DNA of 64,000 nucleotides. It comes from Physella acuta (taxonomy: Eukaryota; Mollusca; Gastropoda; Physidae). Made by a program: the position numbers and the translations under genes. This document shows, piece by piece, positions 42,501 through 50,637 of the stretch (position 1 is the first letter of the stretch; every line of letters begins with the position of its first letter). The notes below the pieces were generated by a model. That model was not told the origin of the DNA. It ran no database searches and was given only the letters and a program-made list of their open reading frames with translations. The stretch spans positions 204,501-268,500 of the forward strand of contig NW_026731897.1 in NCBI RefSeq assembly GCF_028476545.1, in the 5' to 3' direction.

Positions 42501-45500
42501 GTGTCTTGGGGGTCTTGATAGGGTCATACATCTATAGGTATAATCCAGGTGAGTCTGTGTCTTGGGGGTCTTGCTAGGGTCATACATCTATATGTACAAT
42601 CCAGGTGAGTCTGTGTCTTGGGGGGTCTTGATAGGGTCATATATCTATAGGTACAATCCAGGTGAGTCTGTGTCTTGGGGGGTCTTGATAGGGTCATATA
42701 TCTATAGGTACAATCCAGGTGAGTCTGTGTCTTGGGGGGTCTTGATAGGGTCATATATCTATAGGTATAATCCAGGTGAGTCTTGGGGGGTCTTGATAGG
42801 GTCATATATCTATAGGTATAATCCAGGTGAGTCTTGGGGGGTCTTGATAGGGTCATATATCTATAGGTATAATCCAGGTGAGTCTGTGTCTTGGGGGTCT
42901 TGATAGGGTCATATATCTATAGGTACAATCCAGGTGAGTCTTTGTGTCTTGGGGGTCTTGATAGGGTCATATATCTATAGGTACAATCCAGGTGAGTCTT
43001 TGTGTCTTGGGGGTCTTGATAGGGTCATATATCTATAGGTACAATCCAGGTGAGTCTGTGTCTTGGGGATCTTGATAGGGTCATATATCTATAGGTACAA
43101 TCCAGGTGAGTCTGTGTCTTGGGGGTCTTGATAGGGTCATACATCTATAGGTACAATCCAGGTGAGTCTTGTGTCTTTGGAGTTCTTGCTAGGGTCATAT
43201 ATCTATATGTATAATCCAGGTGAGTCTGTGTCTTGGGGGTCTTGATAGGGTCATACATCTATAGGTACAATCCAGGTGAGTCTTTGTGTCTTGGGGGTCT
43301 TGCTAGGGTCATACATCTATAGGTACAATCCAGGTGAGTCTTTGTGTCTTGGGGGTCTTGATAGGGTCATACATCTATAGGTATAATCCAGGTGAGTCTT
43401 GGGGGTCTTGATAGGGTCATACATCTATAGGTACAATCCAGGTGAGTCTGTGTCTTGGGGGTCTTGATAGGGTCATACATCTATAGGTATAATCCAGGTG
43501 AGTCTTGGGGGTCTTGATAGGGTCATACATCTATAGGTATAATCCAGGTGAGTCTTGGGGGTCTTGATAGGGTCATACATCTATAGGTACAATCCAGGTG
43601 AGTCTGTGTCTTGGGGGTCTTGATAGGGTCATACATCTATAGGTATAATCCAGGTGAGTCTTGGGGGTCTTGATAGGGTCATACATCTATAGGTATAATC
43701 CAGGTGAGTCTTGGGGGTCTTGATAGGGTCATACATCTATAGGTACAATCCAGGTGAGTCTGTGTCTTGGGGGTCTTGATAGGGTCATACATCTATAGGT
43801 ATAATCCAGGTGAGTCTTGGGGGTCTTGATAGGGTCATACATCTATAGGTATAATCCAGGTGAGTCTTGGGGGTCTTGATAGGGTCATACATCTATAGGT
43901 ACAATCCAGGTGAGTCTGTGTCTTGGGGGTCTTGATAGGGTCATACATCTATAGGTACAATCCAGGTGAGTCTTTGTGTCTTGGGGGTCTTGATAGGGTC
44001 ATAAATCTATAGGTATAATCCAGGTGAGTCTTTGTGTCTTTGGGGTCTTGCTAGGGTCATACATCTATAGGTACAATCCAGGTGAGTCTTTGTGTCTTGG
44101 GGGTCTTGATAGGGTCATACATCTATAGGTACAATCCAGGTGAGTCTGTGTCTTGGGGGTCTTAAAAGGGTCATACATCTATAGGTACAATCCAGGTGAG
44201 TCTTTGTCTTGGGGGTCTTAATAGGGTCATACATCTATAGGTACAATCCAGGTGAGTCTTTGTGTCTTGGGGGTCTTGATAGGGTCATAAATTCATAGGT
44301 ACAATCCAGGTGAGTCTTTGTGTCTTGGGAGGTCTTGCTAGGGTCATACATCTATAGGTATAATCCAGGTGAGTCTGTGTCTTGGGGGTCTTGATAGGGT
44401 CATACATCTATAGGTATAATCCAGGTGAGTCTGTGTCTTGGGGGTCTTGATAGGGTCATACATCTATAGGTATAATCCAGGTGAGTCTGTGTCTTGGGGA
44501 TCTTGATAGGGTCATATATCTATAGGTACAATCCAGGTGAGTCTGTGTCTTGGGGGTCTTGATAGGGTCATATATCTATAGGTACAATCCAGGTGAGTCT
44601 GTGTCTTGGGGATCTTGATAGGGTCATATATCTATAGGTACAATCCAGGTGAGTCTGTGTCTTGGGGGTCTTGATAGGGTCATACATCTATAGGTACAAT
44701 CCAGGTGAGTCTTTGTGTCTTGGGGGTCTTGCTAGGGTCATATATCTATAGGTACAATCCAGGTGAGTCTTTGTGTCTTGGGGGTCTTGATAGGGTCATA
44801 CATCTATAGGTACAATCCAGGTGAGTCTTTGTGTCTTGGGGGTCTTGCTAGGGTCATATATCTATAGGTACAATCCAGGTGAGTCTGTGTCTTGGGGGTC
44901 TTGATAGGGTCATACATCTATAGGTACAATCCAGGTGAGTCTTTGTGTCTTGGGGGTCTTGATAGGGTCATACATCTATAGGTACAATCCAGGTGAGTCT
45001 TGTGTCTTGGGAGGTCTTGATAGGGTCATAAATCTATAGGTACAATCCAGGTGAGTCTTTGTGTCTTGGGAGGTCTTGCTAGGGTCATACATCTATAGGT
45101 ATAATCCAGGTGAGTCTTGGGGGTCTTGATAGGGTCATACATCTATAGGTACAATCCAGGTGAGTCTTTGTGTCTTGGGGGTCTTGCTAGGGTCATACAT
45201 CTATAGGTACAATCCAGGTGAGTCTTGTGTCTTGGGAGGTCTTGCTAGGGTCATACATCTATAGGTACAATCCAGGTGAGTCTTGGGGGGTCTTGCTAGG
45301 GTCATGTATCTATAAAGTTTCAGCTGTTGTAGGTCTTGCTAGGGTCATCCATTCAGTACTGTGCTTTAATTTTCATTTCCTCTATTCTATGTATTGACCT
45401 TTGACCAGTGTTGATCAAACCTTTTTGTTAACTTAAAATTGTGTTTATAAGATTCCTTACATAAAAAAACTCACCTCCACACTACTCTTTTACAATTGTA

Positions 45501-48500
45501 GTTCTGAGATATTTTATTGTTGTTTCTTTAAACTATGAATCTCTTATAACTTCTAGGTGAATTGAATTTCTATATATTATTACATGTCATGTCAGGTTTT
45601 GATAGTGTTTATTACACGCATGGAGTTTGTTTAAAGCTGGTTTAGATATGATCGTCTTTTCAAAACGTTCAAGTCAATTGCAATGTTTTGGATAAAATAG
45701 TATTATATTTAGCTAATTTCACATGGTAAAGTCATGTACATTTAGATGTAATAGAATTTTAAATGTATTTATTTTGGCACCTGTTCTAAAATGATAGGTG
45801 TACTATAGAAACACAAATGTTTGTTTTATAATGACACGAGTACTACTAAAACATGTACTAGAAAAACACAAATGTTGTTTTATAATGATATGTGTACTAC
45901 AGAAATACAAATGTTGTTTTATAATGCTAGGAGTACTACAGAAACACAAATGTTGTTTTATAATGATATGTGTACTACAGAAATACAAATGTTGTTTGTA
46001 TAATGATATGTGTACTACAGAAATACAAATGTTGTTTTATAATGATATGTGTACTACAGAAATACAAATGTTGTTATACAAGTGTTGTTTTATAATGATA
46101 TGTGTACTACAGAAATACAAATGTTGTTTTATAATGATATGTGTACTACAGAAATACAAATGTTGTTTGTATAATGATATGTGTACTACAGAAATACAAA
46201 TGTTGTTTTATAATGATATGCGTACTGCAAAAACACAAATGTTGTTTTATAATGCTAGGAGTACTACAGAAACACAAGTGGGTCAATGCAATGACCATTG
46301 ACAAGTATTCCTGGGGTTATCGCAGGAATGCCCACCTGTCTGATTACCTGACCATTGAAGAACTGCTGCAAACATTTGTCATGACAGTCAGGTAGGCAAA
46401 CCTCCACCCACTCCACCCCCACAATGATGGTTGTCATAAGTTGTCATCACAGTTTGGTAGGCAAACCTCCACCCCTCCCCCACCCACCCCCACAATGTTT
46501 GGCACAGTCTGTGTCATCTATTAGGTAGGTAACCTCCCCCCACCCACCCACCCCCACAATGATGTTTGGCACAGTCTGTGTCATCTATTAGGTAGGTAAC
46601 CTCCCCCCACCCACCCACCCCCACAATGATGTTTGACACAGTCTGTGTCATCTATTAGGTAGGTAACCTCCCATCACCACCACCCCCCCCAGCTTGATGG
46701 TTGTCATAATTTGTGTCATCAATAAGTAAGATAGCCTCACACACCAGCCATACATTATTTTAGCTGGGTGCTAAGAGAACATAGTTCTAATGTAATTTAG
46801 TTGGTCAAAATAAGTCAAGATTGCTAGAAAAGTAGGTCTACTTTAGTGTGTCAAATTAAGTCAAGATTGCTGGAAAAGTATGTCTACTTTAGTGGGTCAA
46901 ACCAAGCGGTTTTAAATTGGTTGACCATACTTGGTAGTTGAAAGGAATTCTGCAACTCTCCAGCTGGCTTTTACAAAGTGAGTTTGTTTGTTCCAAGTTT
47001 CCACTGGAGACTTGAACAGATTAGAACTCAACTATTGAACTAACAAACTAATCAAGCTAATATTTGAACCCGATTGTCCATGGGGCAGGTGAAGTAGAGT
47101 TTACCTGTTTCTGTGATCTCAGCTAATGAAGGGACAGTGCGGTCAACACTATGCACAGCTACTTTTACTTTCCTAAATGCAAGTCAGAGCTGGGTGGACT
47201 CAGGGGCTTCTTACAGAGTTGAGTCCAAGATCCAAACTTGAGAGTTTTGTGATACCAGTCATGTACTCTACCATTCCACCATGCCATCCCTAACTGACAT
47301 TCAAGCCTTAAATTTAAAGTAAAAAAATTCTAAAGCTATCAAAATATGAATGTCTTGTTTATTAACGTAGCTGTGGGGGCAACATGTTGATGAATGTGGG
47401 CCCGCCGAAACACGGCCACATAGACCCAATCTACGAGGAGCGCCTGGTACAGATGGGGACCTGGCTCAAGGTCAATGGTGAGGGAATCTACAGCACTCAA
47501 CCTTGGACGTACCAAAATGATACGCTCACAAAAAATGTCTGGTGAGTTGGTGTTTAATTTCTCCACGTTGTGTTCATAGTTTGGTCCGGTTCAGTTGTTT
47601 AAGCATGGAAGGTTTGAGATGACGTGAAATTAATTTTGTGAAAATATAATGCTTTTACTCCACGTAAAAAGTGGCTGGGCATAATGCTGACCATATTATC
47701 CCTTCATATACCGAGTTCAAGAAACATGAACTACACTTTATCAGTCTAATGGATGGCTAGGTCTAAATAGGAATCTTTTTTTTTACATTACTAATTACTA
47801 AGCTTTTTTAAGGTAGCATTGAGGTAATTGAATATGGTAATAGAAAAGTACATTCCATACGGTTTATATAAAGCTGCAGGGTATTTTAGTAAGATGAACC
47901 TTCGTTACCTGATACACTGATTTATTAAAGCATTTGAAAATATTTTATTCCAAAGCCCTTAATTATTCATCAAAGCCTTCAATTAATCTATTTGAATTAT
48001 TTCATCTTAACAAAGATTTAACTTTCTTTTAATTATTTAATGAAAATTAAATTTTTTCCTTTGTGGCGAACATTCCACCACAATTTTTAACGAGGGCAGT
48101 TTTTAGAATAAATTATTTACACTAATACTTCCTTAAAGAATATAATTTCTACAAGGAAAAACGAGAATTTGTTTTATTTTTTTTATAAGAAACATTGCTA
48201 TGCATCATATTTCTGACTCAAAAAAAAAAATTCTCTGTTAGTTACAAAAAGTAGTCATTAATTCATATTTCTCTTGATTCTTGACCAAAAAAATTTATTC
48301 CACCAGAAAGTCCTTTAAATGTTTAATTTTGTTTGCGTGGTCGAGTCGGTAAAGCTCATGGTTGCTAAACCGAAAAGTCTCGAGTTCGAACCCTCGGGCA
48401 GATGAGGCTCGTTAGCTGGGGACAGCCACTCTTCTAGGAGAGACAACTCCAAAATTAAACAACTGCTGCCTTGTAGTTTGTTCTTGGTTGGACAAAGGCT

Positions 48501-49362
48501 ATGGAAGCAAATCCAAAAAGAAAAGCAGGCTGAAATTGGAGTCAATGGCCTCAATAACCAGTTGACACATAACGCTTAATTGTGTTGGAGGCGTGGTCGA
48601 GTCGGCAAAAAGCGCATGGTTGATAAATTTAAACAAAGTCTCGAGTTCAAACCCACTGGCAGATAAATCTCGATCCCCTTCAACACTAATAATTAAGAAC
48701 GAAGAAGAAGAAGAAGAAGTTGAAGCATACTTTAAAGTATTTAGTTAGTCTATAAAAGATTTTAAATTTTAATATCTGAGTCATTTCCCAATTTTTCCTG
48801 AGAAGCAAATTTTTCATGTCAGCTTTTTCTGTGAAATAGGGATTTCACCACTTGGCATGTCTAGACTAATTGTTTTGTTTTGTTTTCTTTTTTAAAAAAT
48901 TCAAATAGTTTTTACATTAATCTTTTAAAAACTTCAAATGTTGCACAAATTACAAAAATATAATCATTTTTCAAAAAAAGAACTAAATTCTTTCTAAATG
49001 TAATCAAAGTAAACTTAAACCTATGCTCCATCTGTTAAAATATTAATCTAGTGGCTTCATATCCATTGTTTCATTTTTTTTTAAAAATGAATTTTTAAAA
49101 TTCCAGGTACACAATGAAAAAAGGGGAGAAGAGCACAGATATTTATGCCTTTATTTTCAACTGGCCGAGCACTTCCGTTCTGTCCCTGGCCAGACCGACG
49201 GCCTCGGCTGCCACCACGGTCTCCCTGCTGGGGTACCCTGGCAACCTGAACTACAACACCCGGCAACCCACTGGCCTTGACATTATAATTCCAGCTGTGC
49301 CGGTCAACAAGATGCCCTGCGATTGGTTGTGGACGCTCAAGATAACCTCTGTGGCTAATTAA
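27507..49362 (+). CDS. FUCA1: Alpha-L-fucosidase (GH29), secreted/lysosomal
   Basis: Seen: eight exons, 27507-27877, 31099-31205, 31555-31685, 32717-32850, 33631-33728, 46262-46391, 47371-47541, 49107-49362. All junctions are GT-AG with matching phases and give 465 residues, the usual length for the family. Signal peptide about 1-30. Family blocks in order: [20 protein letters not shown] (about 46-65), [34 protein letters not shown] with the presumed catalytic nucleophile Asp225, [25 protein letters not shown]. Known: removes terminal alpha-L-fucose from glycans in lysosomes or outside the cell. The exon 6 acceptor (GGAG/TACTAC at 46262) was chosen because only it keeps phase and yields YNPVLQKHKW, matching the family. 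Odd: coding sequence is 1.4 kb in a 21.9-kb gene; intron 5 is 12.5 kb of tandem array plus an LTR element, and five intron ends carry arrays resembling their own splice junctions. I cannot tell the vertebrate FUCA1 and FUCA2 lineages apart here. Confidence 0.95.
27908..28584. mobile_element. MITE copy 2 (family of 5100-5867)
   Basis: Begins TAATGGACACGAGCGAG and ends CTCGCTTGTCTCCATTG. The interior is nearly collinear with the copy at 5100-5867 but lacks its internal duplication. It starts about 30 bp after the 5' splice site of fucosidase intron 1. Confidence 0.9.
28661..28884. mobile_element. G/C-tract MITE
   Basis: Begins CAGAGTTTCTTCCAGGCATC and ends CTGGAAGAAACAGTG. Contains three G or C runs of 12-18. 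Same family as 61205-61395. The flanks (GTAGGCT / GTAGGCCT) suggest a target duplication blurred by later change. In fucosidase intron 1. Confidence 0.75.
30689..31036. mobile_element. Inverted-terminal-repeat element carrying telomere-like repeat
   Basis: Left end CTAGTCGGAATAAGAT; right end ATCTTATTCCGAGTAG, its reverse complement with one change. Inside each end lies GCATGCGC-type sequence. The centre (about 30802-30982) is about 30 degenerate CCTAAC/CCTAGC/CCTAAT hexamers, related to the TTAGGG telomere repeat. The right end is about 60 bp before fucosidase exon 2. Confidence 0.75.
32030..32725 (+). repeat. Tandem array, about 33-bp unit, matching the intron 3 acceptor
   Basis: About 21 units of 'gaaatatcagcaaatttc' + 'aattgattaaattct'. 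The last unit runs without a break into the true 3' splice site (GAAATTTCAG/CAAAAAAC at 32716/32717). Each unit thus carries an acceptor-like TATCAG/CAAA. Confidence 0.9.
32843..32998 (+). repeat. Tandem array, about 28-bp unit, starting at the intron 4 donor
   Basis: Five to six units of GATAGGTAAACATTTGTTCC + AGTTTTT. The first unit begins with exon 4's last bases and its 5' splice site (GATAG/GTAAAC at 32850/32851). Several later units keep TAGGTAAAC or TTGGTAAAC. Confidence 0.9.
33005..33093. mobile_element. Fragment of the CAGTGGCGTAGCGAGG hAT MITE
   Basis: Matches the right part of 16927-17196: 'tttttgccttggtgtcaccc', 'ggtgcggaccgcacccc', ending CTCGCTACGCCTCTG. The left end is missing. 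Confidence 0.8.
33110..33300 (-). mobile_element. SINE fragment (family 1)
   Basis: 'ggtccatggggcaagtgaag', 'tagagttcacctgtttctgt' and 'gggatagtgtggtcagcact' match 7625-7962 and 47060-47295. The tRNA-like head is lost. Confidence 0.75.
33715..34504 (+). repeat. Junction minisatellite, left part (56-58 bp unit)
   Basis: About 14 units. Each contains AGGTACAATCCAG/GTGAGTCT, which is the last 13 bases of fucosidase exon 5 plus its 5' splice site, followed by 'tttgtgtcttgggggtcttg' and 'atagggtcatatatctat'. The first unit is the real exon-intron junction at 33728/33729. The LTR element at 34505-38928 splits the array. Confidence 0.98.
34505..38928 (-). mobile_element. LTR retroelement, non-autonomous, young, inserted in the minisatellite
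   Basis: Two 991-bp LTRs (34505-35495 and 37938-38928) start TGTTAACGG and end CGTCACA and look almost identical. The 5-bp target duplication ATAGG lies at both ends. In minus orientation, TGGGGGCTCGTC next to the 37938 LTR (37926-37937) fits a tRNA-Pro primer site, and GAGGAAAGGGGG at 35496-35507 fits a polypurine tract. The 2.4-kb interior has one coding frame (36281-37480) and no recognisable polymerase, so it depends on another element. LTR likeness implies a recent insertion. Confidence 0.93.
36281..37480 (-). CDS. Gag-like coiled-coil protein of the LTR element
   Basis: A 399-residue frame. The N-terminus (about 1-30) resembles the start of gag-type proteins of chimeric Gypsy-like elements. 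Residues about 30-175 are eight near-identical 18-residue repeats, each with [14 protein letters not shown], strongly charged and predicted coiled coil. A Thr/Pro-rich linker follows and the C-terminus is basic. No zinc knuckle or enzyme motif is seen. Assignment to gag is by position and general character only. Confidence 0.6.
   Translation of the reverse strand: MSGSTSIPALIRYAIDYGYEGAALSAFVKQRYQENLEDLHEEEERRKQRYQENLEDLHEEEERRKQRYQENLEDLHEEEERRKQRYQENLEDLHEEEERRRQKYQENLEDLHEEEERRRQRYQENLEDLHEEEERRKQRYQENLEDLHEEEERRRQRHQENLEDLHEEEERRRLDEEERLNELQWEEEIQLKERKWAIEAKFYEFERSEWGSIETIEKQEDEMLKDTSISIAERIIIFKERIKRMTETKARLQMAEQAMLEQLKNMTIEPKPTPATTPDTPTLPDIQNHDATLSHKRDLIKITSPAPTVSSINTTPDAPVDLNYTARQEPRRQNNKPTTVSLIGPMVLPTIGLHTKPYKPLANGKKFADERRIALGPKPRPPTHTLIKQWSKDTGLSYR
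38929..45315 (+). repeat. Junction minisatellite, right part (about 112 units)
   Basis: Continuation of the 33715-34504 array. Units are 56-58 bp, some shortened by loss of 'gtgtctt'. Nearly every unit keeps CAATCCAG/GTGAGTCT, or TAATCCAG in variants. A block at about 40660-41850 recurs in the same order at about 44080-45270 (offset about 3418 bp), a higher-order duplication. The array decays at 45270-45345. Confidence 0.97.
45790..46285 (+). repeat. Tandem array, about 39-bp unit, matching the exon 6 start
   Basis: About 12 units of GTACTACAGAAATACAAATG + 'ttgttttataatgatatgt'. The last unit is the real start of fucosidase exon 6 (TACTACAGAAACACAAG from 46262), so each unit copies about 17 bases of the exon. 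A few units also copy the CTAGGAG acceptor; the others read ATATGTG there. Confidence 0.93.
46372..46735 (+). repeat. Tandem array, 65-85 bp unit, starting at the intron 6 donor
   Basis: Four to five units. The first is the exon 6 end and donor (TTGTCATGACAGTCAG/GTAGGCAAACC); the next reads TTGTCATCACAGTTTGGTAG GC and later ones GTGTCATCTATTAGGTAGGT. Runs of C with CCACCC and 'cacaatgatg' fill the rest. Confidence 0.88.
47060..47295 (-). mobile_element. tRNA-derived SINE (family 1)
   Basis: Body 'gtccatggggcaggtgaagt' and 'acagtgcggtcaacact'; at the right a diverged tRNA-like head ('ctctaccattccaccatgcc'). In fucosidase intron 6, ending about 75 bp before exon 7. Confidence 0.75.
47655..47800. 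mobile_element. SINE-like repeat (family 3)
   Basis: 'gtggctgggcataatgctga', 'cccttcatataccgagttc' and 'ggctaggtctaaataggaat' match 12490-12660. In fucosidase intron 7. Confidence 0.65.
48330..48715 (+). mobile_element. Two adjacent tRNA-derived SINEs (family 2)
   Basis: Copy 1 (48330-48585) has head GTGGTCGAGTCGGTAAAGC and GAGTTCGAACCCTC (A and B boxes) and the family body. Copy 2 (48588-48715) has head GTGGTCGAGTCGGCAAAAAG, B box GAGTTCAAACCC, and ends in a (GAA)n tail. The second seems to have landed in or beside the tail of the first. Confidence 0.85.
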
Positions 49363-50637
49363 CGCTGGGTGTCGCCGGGCTCGATGGTTAACATTCCATG
49401 GTAAACTGTAAAGGTTGTCTGCACATTGTTTTTATTTTTTTGTGTAAGACGAAACTCCCTGTAATCTTGTTCTGAAATTAAAATATTGCTCATCTGACAG
49501 CTAAAAAAAATTGTTTTTTATGAAATTATTTTCATCCAATTAAAACAATTTCATATTTCTTCTAATGTACATGCACAATGTGTTTTATTGATATTTAAAT
49601 ACAAAGTAAATTTTTTTTTGTATTTTCTTCTTCTTCTTCTGCGTTATTAATTAAGTATATGATGGAGGATTTAAACAACAAGCCCAACTTTGTGTATGAA
49701 CTGGACTGTGGTCTCCAGATCAGCGGGGGCCCATTTAGTTTTTCCTTGAGTGGGGTGTATAGGGGCCAGTGTTTACTTCTTATTTGATTTGTTTTAAAGT
49801 GGTTTAATGAAAATGGGGGTAAAATTAGCATGACACAGATATAAAACTGTAGAATTCCATTGTGACATTGTTATCAAATCTGCAGCTAAGGGAGGTAAAT
49901 GAGTCATGTGTAACATGGGAGATAACAAATGTTCCAGGCTGTTTACCAACTGGATTTTTTGTTTGTTGCAAAACATTTTTTTTAATTTAGAAGAGTTTTT
50001 TTTTATCTTTGTTTACTTTGTACAGACAATCATATTTGTTTTTCTTTTTTTGTAACCGAAAAGACTTTTCCCTAAAAACTTTTTAATTGTATTTTGTAAA
50101 GTCAATTTGCTCATTTTTGAAGATTTATTTTTCTTGTATTTAAGGTGCAATATAATTTATGTTACTGGCAATTTTTCAAATTTTTTTATCAATGAGGTAA
50201 ATAAAAAGAGGAAAATTAAGTTTGTAAACCTGTTAGAAATTGTATTTTAGTTATTTTATTTCTGTTATATTTACTTAATTAGTTTAATCAGAGTATATAT
50301 TTTCTTGTGATATTTTAAAAGAAGTTGTTTTTATATTATCAAAAAGGGTGATAGTTTGTTCTCAATCTTAACTAAACTATCACTTGTAAAAATCCTAAAA
50401 AAATAAAAATATATTTTATACTTATGAAAATTTCTGTTTTTTTATTTCTTTTACTTACTTAGTGTTTATTAAATAGTTAATTACTATAACTCTCTTCTTG
50501 TATGTGTACATGTGTGTGTAATATGTGTACTCTGCTTATGTGCTATGTTGTCGTAATTTTATTCAGCTAAAATGTATTAAAGATATAGGAATTCTACTGC
50601 CATAACTGAAACAATGTTTTATTTGTCATTTTAAAAA
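49363..50637. other. Fucosidase 3' region
   Basis: AT-rich, with no gene. ATTAAA at about 49477 and AATAAA-type signals near 50208 and 50402 are candidate poly(A) signals for fucosidase. Confidence 0.5.

Noticed and set aside
42524-42903. Repeat-protein-like frames in the fucosidase intron array
   Set aside because: They come from local units whose length happens to be divisible by three; the unit is a splice-junction copy, not a gene.
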